Numbered from the stretch's first letter, positions 8,068-17,613 are shown. The stretch is DNA of 32,154 bases from Pseudomonadota bacterium (GCA_023386885.1 JAEWIX010000031.1:1-32154); one strand, 5' to 3'. A program made the numbers and translations. The notes: generated by a model not told the origin, from the letters alone.

Positions 8068-8685
8068 TCAGGCGGCTGCCCGAGGCCGGGTGAGGCTGTC
8101 CCAGGCCGCCATCGCGCCCTGGGCGATCGTCTCCAGCATGGGCCGCGAAGCGCCGTCGCGCGCCTGGATCGACATGCCCTGCTGGACGGTGACGTAGTAG
8201 CTCGCGACCGGATGCGGATCGAACGCCGCCGGCAATTCGCCCTCGGTGATGGCGCGCCGCAGCCGCTCCTCGATCATGGTCACGCTGCCGGCCCGCATCT
8301 CGCGCAGGATGCGGCTGGTCTCGTCGCCGACGCCGATGGCGTTGACCGCCGATAGAACGACCATGCAGCCGGGCGGGCGCCCGGGCCGGGTGAAGGTGCG
8401 GGCGCTCGCCATCAGATAGCCTTCGAGCGCCTCGCGCGCCGTCGGTGCGTTCAGCAAGGGCGCAAGGATGTCGTCGCTTTCGGTCGCGGCGAAATGGTGG
8501 ATCGCCTCCCGGTAGAGCTCCTCCTTGCTGCCGAAGGCGGCGTAGAGGCTCGGCGAATTAATCCCCATCGCCTCGGTGAGGTCGCTCATCGCGGCGGCCT
8601 GGTAGCCGCGCTCCCAGAACACGTCCATGGCGCGCTCCAGCGCCGCCTGCCGGTCGAAACTGCGTGGACGGCCCCGTTCGGCCAT
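8068..8685 (-). CDS. TetR family transcriptional regulator
   Basis: The 205-residue regulator begins with a TetR DNA-binding domain. RGRPRSFDRQAALERAMDVF is followed by MSDLTEAMGINSPSLYAAFGSKEELY at about residues 34-59, the helix-turn-helix with its usual SLYxxFxSKE ending. The rest is a ligand-binding dimer domain of the type seen in AcuR/ComR-like regulators (GCMVVLSAV near residue 110). It is divergent from the SDR gene at 8797, and two copies of a 17-base motif sit in the shared intergenic region, so it most likely represses itself and the SDR until an inducer binds. A GAGGAGG ribosome-binding site lies seven bases upstream of ATG 8685. The inducer is unknown. Confidence 0.93.
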   Translation of the reverse strand: MAERGRPRSFDRQAALERAMDVFWERGYQAAAMSDLTEAMGINSPSLYAAFGSKEELYREAIHHFAATESDDILAPLLNAPTAREALEGYLMASARTFTRPGRPPGCMVVLSAVNAIGVGDETSRILREMRAGSVTMIEERLRRAITEGELPAAFDPHPVASYYVTVQQGMSIQARDGASRPMLETIAQGAMAAWDSLTRPRAAA

Positions 8686-8707
8686 GCATCCGCCTCCTCG
8701 AAATTAT

Positions 8708-8724
8708 TCTGTGTCGTTCGTTAT
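8708..8724 (+). promoter_or_regulatory. Operator-like repeat, copy 1
   Basis: TCTGTGTCGTTCGTTAT matches copy 2 at 8764-8780 in 14 of 17 positions. It covers the -10 box and expected transcription start of the tetR gene. Confidence 0.55.
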
Positions 8725-8750
8725 ATATTTTGCTTGACGGCTGAGGGCAA
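8722..8750 (-). promoter_or_regulatory. Sigma-70 promoter of the tetR gene
   Basis: On the minus strand TTGCCC (8750-8745) and TATATA (8727-8722) are separated by exactly 17 bases, 36 bases or so before the regulator start. The -10 box overlaps the operator-like repeat at 8708-8724, consistent with self-repression. Confidence 0.55.
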
Positions 8751-8763
8751 GCGCGCCAGTCAT

Positions 8764-8780
8764 TATGTATCGATCGTTAT
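8764..8780 (+). promoter_or_regulatory. Operator-like repeat, copy 2
   Basis: TATGTATCGATCGTTAT is the second copy, 56 bases from the first. Its core TATCGATCGTTA is a near-perfect palindrome, as expected of a TetR dimer site. It ends 16 bases before the SDR start codon, so binding would block expression of that gene. A TTGACG box at 8734-8739 may belong to the SDR promoter, but no well-spaced -10 is evident. Confidence 0.55.
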
Positions 8781-8796
8781 GGAAATGGAGTTTGCC

Positions 8797-9537
8797 ATGT
8801 CACACCTTGCCGGAAAGCGCGCCCTCGTCACCGGCGGCAGCCGCGGAATCGGTGCCGCCATCGCCCGCAGGCTCGCCACTGAGGGCGCCGATGTCGCGCT
8901 GACCTATGAACGCTCCGCCGACAAGGCGGGCGCGGTCGTCAGGGAGATCGAGGCGCTCGGCCGCAAGGGCTTCGCCATCGCCGCCGACAGCGCCGATCCC
9001 GCAGCGGTGACGCGCGCGGTCAATGATGCCGCCAAGGCGCTCGGCGGGCTCGACATCCTCGTCAACAATGCCGGGATCTATCGCGGCGGCCCGGTCGCGG
9101 ACTGGAGCCTTGCCGATATCGACGCGACGCTCGCCATCAATGTCCGCGCCGTGGTGCTGGCCTCGCAGGCTGCGGCGGCGCATCTCGGCGAGGGCGGGCG
9201 GATCATCTCGACCGGCTCCTGCCTCGCCGACCGGGTCGTCGAGCCGCACGTGACGCTCTATGCGAAGAGCAAGGCCGCGCTGATCGGCTTCACCAAGGGG
9301 CTGGCGCGCGACCTCGGCCCGCGCGGCATCACGGTCAATATCGTTCATCCCGGCTCGACCGATACCGACATGAACCCGGCCGGCGGCCCCGGCGCCGATG
9401 CCCCGCGGGCGCGCATGGCGATCCCGCGCTACGGCCAGCCGGAGGATATCGCCGGGCTCGTGGCCTATCTCGCCAGCGAGGAGGCTCGCTTCATCACCGG
9501 CGCGGGCTTCGCCATCGATGGCGGCGTGAACACCTGA
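8797..9537 (+). CDS. Short-chain dehydrogenase/reductase (SDR)
   Basis: The 246-residue classical SDR carries the cofactor motif TGGSRGIG at residues 12-19, NNAG at residues 90-93, and the catalytic Ser141, Tyr155 and Lys159 (YAKSK). The ending FITGAGFAIDGGVNT is the usual C-terminus. It should interconvert an alcohol and a carbonyl using NAD(P)H in the cytoplasm; the substrate is not known. It is divergent from a TetR regulator that probably controls it. ATG 8797 has a GGAG six bases upstream. An in-frame ATG at 8779 would add six residues but lies inside the operator-like repeat. Regulator and SDR pairs of this kind are often induced by the substrate or a xenobiotic. Confidence 0.93.
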   Translation: MSHLAGKRALVTGGSRGIGAAIARRLATEGADVALTYERSADKAGAVVREIEALGRKGFAIAADSADPAAVTRAVNDAAKALGGLDILVNNAGIYRGGPVADWSLADIDATLAINVRAVVLASQAAAAHLGEGGRIISTGSCLADRVVEPHVTLYAKSKAALIGFTKGLARDLGPRGITVNIVHPGSTDTDMNPAGGPGADAPRARMAIPRYGQPEDIAGLVAYLASEEARFITGAGFAIDGGVNT

Positions 9538-9560
9538 CGCCGAGCCGGTTCGAAGGAACC

Positions 9561-9653
9561 CGTCATGGTCGGGCTTGCCCCGACCATCCACGTCTCCCTT
9601 CGCGTTGCGCGATGCTCAAGACGTGGATGCTCGCCACAAGGGCGAGCATGACG
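9561..9653. repeat. Compound palindromic intergenic repeat (REP-like)
   Basis: The element begins with CGTCATG (9561-9567) and ends with its inverse CATGACG (9647-9653). Inside are three perfect stems: ATGGTCGGG 9565-9573 with 9579-9587, CCACGTCT 9588-9595 with AGACGTGG 9619-9626, and ATGCTCGCC 9627-9635 with 9641-9649. Similar 'GTCATGGTCGGGC...' intergenic repeats occur in many copies in some Hyphomicrobiales genomes, from memory. It lies between convergent genes and could also act as a two-way terminator. Confidence 0.75.
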
Positions 9654-9674
9654 GGGGCGACTTCGTGTCTGGCC

Positions 9675-10481
9675 CTAATGCCCTGGCAGGACGATCATGG
9701 TGGGCCTGGCCGGCAGCGTCGCCTTGCCCAACGTGATCGTCGCCTGGTCGCGGCGCTCGACCGGCCAGAGGTCCTGCGTGCGGGCGAGGAAGCGGTTCAG
9801 CGTGCCGCCGCCGAAGAAGTGCATCGGGATCATCACCCGCGCCTGGATCGATTTCAGCACGTCCAGCATGCCGGTCTGGTCCAGCGTGTAGCTGCCGTCG
9901 ACCGGGAAGAGCACGATGTCGACCCGGCCGAGCGCACGCAGATGGCCGGGCTCCAGAGGGTGATGCAGATGGCCGAGATGGGCGATGCAGAGCTCGCCGA
10001 TCTCGAAAATGAAGATCGAATTGCCGTCATAATCCGTGCCGCCTTCATAGGTGCGGATATTGGTCGGCACGTTGCGGACGCGGACATCGCCGAAGGTGAG
10101 GTCGTGTTGCGCCGCGCCCCGGCCGGACAGGTCCCAGCCGGGCAGGACATGCTTGATCGCCGGGTCGGGATTGCGCGAGTTATGCGTCGAGTGCGCCTTG
10201 TTCATCGTGGCGATGTCGGGCGTCACCGGCGGGCGGACATAGTCGTTGTAGTCGGTCGCGATCTTCACGCCGCCCAGCGTCTCGATCAGGAAGGTGGCGT
10301 GGCCGACGAAGGTCAGCCTGGCCTCGTCCTTCGCCAGCTGAACCCGCTGGATCGGCAGGCCGAGGCTCGCCATCTCCGGCCGGCAGCCGGGCTCGTTCGA
10401 CTGGGCGCTGGCGGGAAACGTGGCCAGCAGCGCCAGGGTCAGACTCGCGAGGATACGCAACAGGACGGCGGGCAGGCTCAT
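9675..10481 (-). CDS. Secreted MBL-fold metallo-hydrolase
   Basis: The 268-residue protein has a Sec signal peptide (hydrophobic LRILASLTLALLA, cleavage likely after ASA near residue 26) and a metallo-beta-lactamase fold of the UlaG-like branch. TFVGHATFLIET is at residues 57-68, a metal-site-like region NKAHSTHNSR follows, then HLGHLHHPL and a late MIPMHFFGGG. This group hydrolyses lactones, phosphodiesters or similar bonds; the substrate here is unknown. The start at 10481 was chosen because it begins the signal peptide and has GGAG eight bases upstream; the 74 residues of the longer frame are unlike any protein. It is divergent from ettA, with 205 bases between them. Confidence 0.85.
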   Translation of the reverse strand: MSLPAVLLRILASLTLALLATFPASAQSNEPGCRPEMASLGLPIQRVQLAKDEARLTFVGHATFLIETLGGVKIATDYNDYVRPPVTPDIATMNKAHSTHNSRNPDPAIKHVLPGWDLSGRGAAQHDLTFGDVRVRNVPTNIRTYEGGTDYDGNSIFIFEIGELCIAHLGHLHHPLEPGHLRALGRVDIVLFPVDGSYTLDQTGMLDVLKSIQARVMIPMHFFGGGTLNRFLARTQDLWPVERRDQATITLGKATLPARPTMIVLPGH

Positions 10482-10686
10482 CAGCGGGCTCCGGCAGCGT
10501 TCAGGCCGAATGAGCTTCCGGCAAAAGCCGGGCCGGGGGAAGGGCGCCGGAAGCGCTCTGCCGCTTTTGTGAAAGGCACCTGCTTCGCCGGCAGGCGGTT
10601 GCGGGCGGCGCGCCCGGTCGCTACATAGCGGCCAGATTTCCCGACATCCCTGTCGCAAGCGTTCGAAAGCGGAGCCCGCTCGCCCC

Positions 10687-12339
<1,653 letters not shown>

Positions 12340-12362
12340 GTGCTTGATATCTGACTCGAAAC

Positions 12363-12396
12363 GCCCCGCGGTGCCGCAAGGGCCGCGGGGCTTTTT
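12363..12396 (+). terminator. Rho-independent terminator of ettA
   Basis: GCCCCGCGG (12363-12371) pairs with CCGCGGGGC (12383-12391), followed by five T. It lies 23 bases after the ettA stop. Confidence 0.9.
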
Positions 12397-12486
12397 CATG
12401 TGTTGCTTTAAGATGGTTCGTACGCTGCCAAGGACTCGGCATTGCCGGCGCTGGACTACGGTCGCGCTCCGGCCTCAACTGACGGC

Positions 12487-13125
12487 ATGCTCACTCTCGA
12501 CCATCTCACCGTGATCGCCCCGACGCTTGCGGAAGGCGTCGCGCATGTTCGGGAATGCCTCGACCTCGATGTGCCCTTCGGCCAGCGGCACGGCTATATG
12601 GGCACATATAACCACCTGCTGCAGCTTGGCGGAACCGACTATCTGGAGATCGTCGCGCTGGACTCTGAAGGAGCACATCCCGGCCGGGCGCGCTGGTTCG
12701 GGCTCGACGACCAGAAGCAGGTCAGGCGGGATTGGGAGGTCGGCCGCCGCCTGCGCGGGTGGGTCGCCCGGACCGATCGTATCGACGATGTCCTGAAGGG
12801 CAGGGAAGCGATCTTCGGGCGCAAGGTCGGGCTGCCGATGGACGCTCCGGCCTTCGATTTCGCCATTCCCGATGACGGCTCGCTGCCCTGGGGCGGGGCG
12901 GCTCCCTCGATCATCGACCGGCGCGGCAAGGCGCGCTCGATGGCGACGATCGCCGATCTGGGCGCCCGGTTGCGCGGGTTCTCGCTGGAGCATCCGGAGG
13001 CCGAGGCGATCGCGAGCCTTTTGCAGGAACTGGGAACGGAGCGGGGGCCTGTCGTCAGCCACGGGCCGGAGCTGCGCTATCGGGCTCGGATCGAAACGCC
13101 CGCCGGACCCAGGGAATTGTCCTGA
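12487..13125 (+). CDS. Glyoxalase-like domain protein (VOC superfamily)
   Basis: The 212-residue protein opens with MLTLDHLTVIAPTLAEGVAH and continues with GYMGTYNHLLQLGGTDYLEIVAL, the pattern of the Glyoxalase_3-like VOC family, whose paired beta-alpha-beta-beta-beta units form a metal cup. His6 and a glutamate in YLEIVAL are the likely metal ligands. The function of this family is mostly unassigned. The start at 12487 was chosen because it begins the domain; the 15 residues upstream are not conserved-looking. No good ribosome-binding site is seen. It lies downstream of the ettA terminator and is probably a single-gene unit convergent with the DUF1801 gene. Confidence 0.85.
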   Translation: MLTLDHLTVIAPTLAEGVAHVRECLDLDVPFGQRHGYMGTYNHLLQLGGTDYLEIVALDSEGAHPGRARWFGLDDQKQVRRDWEVGRRLRGWVARTDRIDDVLKGREAIFGRKVGLPMDAPAFDFAIPDDGSLPWGGAAPSIIDRRGKARSMATIADLGARLRGFSLEHPEAEAIASLLQELGTERGPVVSHGPELRYRARIETPAGPRELS

Positions 13126-13150
13126 TCGCTGCGCCGAACCAGTATGGCTC

Positions 13151-13567
13151 CTACATCCGCTCGCCGGGGATCAGGCTCGCCTGCCTGACCCAATCCGAGA
13201 ACTGCGCTTCGTCGAGGGTGTCGTTCTCGTGGATGTCGAGATAGCGCACCTCCTTCTGCCTGGACGGGCCGGGCGGCACAGGGTTCAGCGCCGCGCCCTT
13301 GAAGAACGAGACCTTCACATAGCGGGTGAAGCAGTGGATGCCGATGAACCAGGTCTGGTTGCCGGTGCCGTAGAGCGGTGAGTTCCACTTCACGGCCTTC
13401 TGCACGTCCGGCACTGCTTTCACGATCAGTTCGTCGATGCGGCGGCCGAGCGCGCTTTTCCAGCCGGGCATGGCGGCGATATAGGCCTGTACCGGCGCAT
13501 CGCCATCGCCCTTCGGGATCTGCGGGTTGCCGCCCGATAGAAGGCGCGGCGGGTCATCTGAATTCAT
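13151..13567 (-). CDS. DUF1801 domain protein (YdhG-like)
   Basis: The 138-residue protein matches the DUF1801 group: VQAYIAAMPGWKSALGRRID, then VPDVQKAVKWNSPLYGTGNQTWFIG, followed by KVSFFKGAAL and the ending LDEAQFSDWVRQA. Members have an iron chaperone-like (frataxin-like) fold in Bacillus YdhG; the role here is unproven. The start at 13567 has a GGAG ribosome-binding site about seven bases upstream, and the 23 residues before it in the open frame have no support. It is convergent with the VOC gene, 25 bases apart. Confidence 0.85.
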   Translation of the reverse strand: MNSDDPPRLLSGGNPQIPKGDGDAPVQAYIAAMPGWKSALGRRIDELIVKAVPDVQKAVKWNSPLYGTGNQTWFIGIHCFTRYVKVSFFKGAALNPVPPGPSRQKEVRYLDIHENDTLDEAQFSDWVRQASLIPGERM

Positions 13568-13920
13568 GCGGTCGCTCCTGCCGGACGTGCCCCAGCGCGG
13601 CCATGTTACGGAAGCCGGCGGGCGGGCAGCAACCACGGTGTCCGGCGCCGAGAGCCCCGCTGCGACGCTATGACATGACCCCCATCAGCCCGGCCCGTAG
13701 CGTTTTTCCTTTGGGAATCAATGTAATTCAGCCGGGGCTACGAGTGGCAGGCAGACCCGCCATGCAGTTCTCGTCTGACGACTTAAGTTATGATTAAGGC
13801 AGCGGCTCCTAGGAGCAGAGTCGCGTCCAAAGCAATTCTACGCCTTGGAACTGATAAATCCGATCTGGAACTGGTCAAGTTATTGATCGTGTTCTTGCTG
13901 CCATGACGTGAAGGTTGATT
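13568..13920. other. Intergenic region before the peptide-binding protein gene
   Basis: These 353 bases carry no gene I can support and are more A/T-rich than their surroundings from about 13,780. A good -10 box TATGAT lies at 13789-13794 inside the inverted repeat CTTAA...TTAAG (13782-13798), but the -35 position is poor. It could be an activator-dependent promoter for the gene at 13921, leaving a leader of roughly 120 bases. Confidence 0.35.
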
Positions 13921-15708
13921 ATGACTAGTCAGTATATCCAGGGTATGGTGCAGGATGTGAAGGAAGGCGGCCTGTCGCGGCGCTCCTTCATCCAGAAGAT
14001 GGCGGCGCTGGGCATCACCGCGCCGATCGCGACCCAGATCCTCTCCTGGAACGATGTTGCGATGGCGAATGCCACGCTCGAATACAAGCCGACCAAGGCC
14101 GGCGGCGGCGGGCCGCTGAAGATGCTGCTCTGGCAGGCCCCGACCCTGCTCAACCCGCATTTCGCCTCGGGCACCAAGGACCAGATCGCGTCGCGCGTGT
14201 TCTACGAGCCGCTCGCCGGCTGGGACAAGGAAGGCAACCTGATCCCGCAGCTCGCGGCCGAAGTCCCGACCAAGGCCAATGGCGGCCTGTCCGAGGACGG
14301 CACGACCGTGACCTGGAAGCTGAAGAAGGACGTGAAGTGGCACGACGGCAAGCCGTTCACGGCCGATGACGTCGTCTTCACCTGGGAATACGCCGCCGAC
14401 CCGGCGACGGCCGCCTACACCACCGGTGCCTACAAGGACATCAAGGTTGAGAAGGTCGACGATCTCACCGTCAAGGTGATCTTTGCCAAGCCGACGCCGT
14501 TCTGGGCCGATCCCTTCGTCGGCGTCGCCGGCATGATCATCCCGAAGCATCATTTCGGCGAGTACAAGGGCGCCAAGTCGCGCGAGGCTCCGGCCAACCT
14601 GAAGCCGGTCGGCACCGGCCCCTACAAGTTCGCGGACTTCAAGCCGGGCGACATCTTGTCGGGCACCCGCAACGAGAGCTATCACGTCGCCAATCGTCCG
14701 CATTTCGACACGTTCGAGATCAAGGGCGGCGGTGATGCGGTCTCGGCGGCGCGCGCCGTCCTCCAGACCGGCGAATACGACTACGCCTGGGATACGCTGG
14801 TCGAGGACGAGGTCCTCAAGCGCATGGAGATGGGCGGACGCGGCAAGATCAGCGCCGCGCCGGCAGGCGATATCGAGTTCATCACCCTGAACACGACCGA
14901 CCCGTGGACCGAGGTCGATGGCGAGCGTTCCAGCGCCAAGACCAAGCACCCGACCCTGTCGGATCCGGCCGTGCGCCAGGCGATCAACCTGCTGATCGAC
15001 CGCGACTCGATCCAGAAGTTCATCTATGGCCGCGCCGGCGCTGCCACGGCGAGCTTCGTCAACGAGCCCAAGCAGTTCAAGTCGGAGAAGCTCAAGTACG
15101 AGTTCAGCATCGAGAAGGCCAACAAGATCCTCGACGAGGCCGGCTGGAAGAAGGGTTCCGACGGCATCCGCGAGAAGGACGGCAAGAAGCTGAAGTACGT
15201 CTTCCAGACCTCGATCAACGCCCCGCGCCAGAAGGTGCAGGCGATCATCAAGCAGGCCTGCCAGCGTGCCGGCATCGATATCGAGCTGAAGTCGGTCACC
15301 GCTTCGGTGTTCTTCTCGTCGGATGTTGCCAACCCCGACACCTACACCAAGCTCTATACCGACATCGAGATGTACACGACGACGCAGCCGCAGCCCGATC
15401 CGGAGCGTTTCCTCAACCAGTTCACCTCGTGGGAAGTCGCCAGCAAGGAGAACAAGTGGCTGGGCCGCAACGTCTCGCGCTACACCGATCCGGCTGCGGA
15501 CGAGGCCTACAAGGCCGCCCAGAAGGAGCTCGATCCGGCCAAGCGGGCCGCCTACCTGATCAAGGTCAACGAGATCTTCTGCGAGGCCAACGTCATCCTG
15601 CCGATCCTGTCGCGCAAGAAGGTCGTCGCCGCGTCGAACACCCTCTCGCATGACCATTCCGGCTGGGACGTCGACACCTGGAACCTCTCGTCCTGGTATC
15701 GCGCCTGA
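13921..15708 (+). CDS. Family 5 peptide/solute-binding protein of an ABC transporter, Tat-type signal
   Basis: The 595-residue protein is a DppA/OppA-type extracellular solute-binding protein (SBP_bac_5). The N-terminal region carries a twin-arginine pattern, Ser-Arg20-Arg21-Ser-Phe-Ile, then a hydrophobic stretch to about residue 49, so it is likely exported folded. Family features follow: FYEPLAGWDKEGNLIPQLA, WHDGKPFTADDVVFTWEY, GTGPYKF and PAVRQAINLLIDRDSI. It should bind peptides or similar solutes in the periplasm for an ABC importer. No permease or ATPase gene is in the window, so it is an orphan here; the gene is followed directly by terminators. ATG 13921 has AAGG six bases upstream. 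Confidence 0.92.
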   Translation: MTSQYIQGMVQDVKEGGLSRRSFIQKMAALGITAPIATQILSWNDVAMANATLEYKPTKAGGGGPLKMLLWQAPTLLNPHFASGTKDQIASRVFYEPLAGWDKEGNLIPQLAAEVPTKANGGLSEDGTTVTWKLKKDVKWHDGKPFTADDVVFTWEYAADPATAAYTTGAYKDIKVEKVDDLTVKVIFAKPTPFWADPFVGVAGMIIPKHHFGEYKGAKSREAPANLKPVGTGPYKFADFKPGDILSGTRNESYHVANRPHFDTFEIKGGGDAVSAARAVLQTGEYDYAWDTLVEDEVLKRMEMGGRGKISAAPAGDIEFITLNTTDPWTEVDGERSSAKTKHPTLSDPAVRQAINLLIDRDSIQKFIYGRAGAATASFVNEPKQFKSEKLKYEFSIEKANKILDEAGWKKGSDGIREKDGKKLKYVFQTSINAPRQKVQAIIKQACQRAGIDIELKSVTASVFFSSDVANPDTYTKLYTDIEMYTTTQPQPDPERFLNQFTSWEVASKENKWLGRNVSRYTDPAADEAYKAAQKELDPAKRAAYLIKVNEIFCEANVILPILSRKKVVAASNTLSHDHSGWDVDTWNLSSWYRA

Positions 15709-15718
15709 GGCAGATATT

Positions 15719-15750
15719 GGTCCTTGCGGAGAGCGATCCCCGCAAGGACC
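15719..15750 (+). terminator. Hairpin after the binding-protein gene
   Basis: A perfect 11-bp stem, GGTCCTTGCGG (15719-15729) with CCGCAAGGACC (15740-15750). There is no T-run, so it may stabilise the mRNA end more than stop transcription. Confidence 0.6.
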
Positions 15751-15761
15751 ACCCAATGAAG

Positions 15762-15793
15762 AAGGCCCGGCGGAGGCATCCGCCGGGCCTTTT
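15762..15793. terminator. Bidirectional rho-independent terminator
   Basis: A perfect 12-bp stem, AAGGCCCGGCGG (15762-15773) with CCGCCGGGCCTT (15780-15791), six-base loop, T-rich on the plus strand (CCTTTTC). It separates the binding-protein gene from the convergent lldD and could serve both. Confidence 0.85.
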
Positions 15794-15829
15794 CTATGGT
15801 CGTTGGCTGTGTGTGGTTGGGGAGCCGCG

Positions 15830-16999
15830 TCAGCTCGCCAGCCGCTTGATCGCACCGGCGCGGCCACCGACCAGGATGCGCTCGTCGACATCCTTGATGT
15901 CGCGCAGGCCGCAGAGCGCCATCGTGGTGTCGAGCTCCTTGCGGATGATGTCGAGCGCGGCGGTGACGCCCTGCTCGCCCATGGCGCCGAGCCCGTAGAG
16001 GAAGGCGCGGCCGATGAAGGTGCCGTGCGCGCCGAGCGCGATCGCCTTCAGCACGTCCTGACCGGAGCGGATGCCGCCGTCGAACAGAACCTCGATGCGG
16101 TTGCCGACCTGCTCGACGATGCCGGGCAGGGCCTCGATCGAGGAGAGCGCACCGTCGAGCTGGCGGCCGCCATGGTTCGAGACGATCAGGGCATCGGCGC
16201 CGCTCTTGGCCGCCATCTCGGCGTCTTCCGGATCGAGGATGCCCTTGAGGATCAGCTTGCCGCCCCATTGCTCCTTGATCCACTGCACATCGTCCCAGTT
16301 GAGCTGCGGGTCGAACTGGCTGGCGGTCCAGGAGGAGAGCGAGGACATGTCGGCAACGCCGGTGACATGGCCGACGATGTTGCCGAACTGCCGGCGCGGC
16401 GTGTCCAGCATCTTCAGGCACCAGCGCGGCTTGAAGGCGAGATTGATCAGGTTGGCGATGGTCGGTTTCGGCGGGGCGGAGAGGCCGTTGCGGATGTCCT
16501 TGTGGCGCTGGCCGAGGATCTGCAGGTCGAGCGTCAGCACCAGGGCGGAGCAGCCGGCCGCCTTGGCGCGCTGGATCAGGCGGGAGATGAAGTCGCGATC
16601 CTTCATCACATAGAGCTGGAACCAGAACGGCGCGCTGGTGTGGTTCGCGACATCCTCGATCGAGCAGATGCTCATGGTCGAGAGCGTGAAGGGAACCCCC
16701 GCCTTGGCGGCGGCCTTCGCGGCGAGAATCTCGCCATCGGCGTGCTGCATGCCGGTGAGGCCGGTGGGGGCGAGCGCGACCGGCATGGAAACCGGCTGGC
16801 CGATCATCTCGGAAGCCAGCGAGCGGTTGGTCATGTCGACGGCGACGCGCTGGCGCAGCTTGACCTTGGCGAAATCGGTCTCGTTGGCGCGATAGGTGCC
16901 CTCGGTCCAGGCGCCGGAATCGGCGTAGTCGTAGAACATGCGCGGCACGCGGCGCTTGGCCAGAAGGCGCAGGTCTTCGATGGTCAGGGGCTGGGCCAT
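15830..16999 (-). CDS. lldD: FMN-dependent alpha-hydroxy-acid dehydrogenase, L-lactate type
   Basis: The 389-residue TIM-barrel flavoenzyme oxidises L-lactate or a related 2-hydroxy acid to the keto acid and passes electrons to the respiratory chain, at the membrane. Family marks are MFYDYADSGAWTE near residue 21, APTGLTGMQHADGE, STMSICSIEDVA, the FMN-contacting lysine in LILKGIL, the catalytic histidine and arginine in SNHGGRQLDGA, and the phosphate site FDGGIRSGQDV. Length fits LldD (about 380-396). The start at 16999 is the one where family similarity begins; 28 upstream residues of the open frame have no support. L-lactate is the likeliest substrate, though glycolate or mandelate relatives look similar. 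Confidence 0.88.
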   Translation of the reverse strand: MAQPLTIEDLRLLAKRRVPRMFYDYADSGAWTEGTYRANETDFAKVKLRQRVAVDMTNRSLASEMIGQPVSMPVALAPTGLTGMQHADGEILAAKAAAKAGVPFTLSTMSICSIEDVANHTSAPFWFQLYVMKDRDFISRLIQRAKAAGCSALVLTLDLQILGQRHKDIRNGLSAPPKPTIANLINLAFKPRWCLKMLDTPRRQFGNIVGHVTGVADMSSLSSWTASQFDPQLNWDDVQWIKEQWGGKLILKGILDPEDAEMAAKSGADALIVSNHGGRQLDGALSSIEALPGIVEQVGNRIEVLFDGGIRSGQDVLKAIALGAHGTFIGRAFLYGLGAMGEQGVTAALDIIRKELDTTMALCGLRDIKDVDERILVGGRAGAIKRLAS

Positions 17000-17108
17000 G
17001 TCTCGTCTCGCCGTTGGCGTCCCGTCTTGTCCTTCCGGCTTGCTCGCATGCTGGCGGACAGCGCGCAACCGTTCGCCGCGCAAACGGGCCTTTCGTCAGG
17101 AGATCGCC

Positions 17109-17222
17109 ATGTCCCAAGACACGGATCATGCTGACGAAACCTTGACGAAGGGCGGCAGGACCTGCCTGAGCTTTCATCTCGACAAGGAGCGGTTTTCGGT
17201 CAATCCTACCTTGCCGGCATAG
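17109..17222 (+). CDS. Hypothetical 37-residue protein
   Basis: A short frame, MSQDTDHADETLTKGGRTCL at its start and ending FSVNPTLPA, has an AGGAG ribosome-binding site six bases before ATG 17109, the best in this stretch. The peptide is hydrophilic, with one cysteine and no membrane segment. It is divergent from lldD and ends 53 bases before the cold-shock gene start, so it could be a leader to that gene or a real small protein. I recognise no family. Confidence 0.4.
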   Translation: MSQDTDHADETLTKGGRTCLSFHLDKERFSVNPTLPA

Positions 17223-17275
17223 GGGCCATGCGTTCAGTGCCGGTGAGAGACGCTTTGGCTTCGAGGGATGTGGCG

Positions 17276-17479
17276 ATGGCGACCGGAACCGTGAAATGGT
17301 TCAACACTGAGAAGGGGTTCGGCTTCATTCAGCCGGCGGAAGGCGGCAAGGATGTGTTCGTTCACATCACGGCCGTAAAAGAGGCCGGCATGATGACGCT
17401 GACGGAAGGGCAGCAGGTTTCGTTCGAGTTGAAGACCGAGCGCGGGAAGACGGCCGCGGGCGATCTGAAAGTGCTCTGA
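17276..17479 (+). CDS. Cold-shock protein, CspA family
   Basis: The 67-residue protein is a single cold-shock domain: ATGTVKWFNTEKGFGFIQP holds RNA-binding motif RNP1 (KGFGFI), and DVFVHI is RNP2. Such proteins bind single-stranded RNA and melt secondary structure; many are not cold-induced. It is two or three residues shorter than E. coli CspA. ATG 17276 was chosen over the in-frame ATG at 17228 because a GAGGGA ribosome-binding site precedes it and all family members begin near this point. A terminator about 135 bases downstream probably ends the transcript. Confidence 0.96.
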   Translation: MATGTVKWFNTEKGFGFIQPAEGGKDVFVHITAVKEAGMMTLTEGQQVSFELKTERGKTAAGDLKVL

Positions 17480-17613
17480 GACCGTTCTGTTGCCGTAAGG
17501 TTCGCCTGCCGCGCGCGGCGGGGTGCTGGCTAGCGCGCGCCTGAAAGATGACGACCGGATCGGCGTTGTCGCCGTATGTCCGGCGCTGCTCCTTTGACGC
17601 GACATGATGCGCC

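Noticed and set aside
9546..9562. GGTTCGAAGGAACC resembling a tRNA T-arm
   Set aside because: No acceptor, D or anticodon stems can be formed around it; it is only a short palindrome next to the compound repeat.
13783..15891. A 702-codon minus-strand frame across the peptide-binding protein gene
   Set aside because: Low-complexity Leu/Arg/Gly product, runs through both terminators, no ribosome-binding site; the plus-strand gene is well supported.
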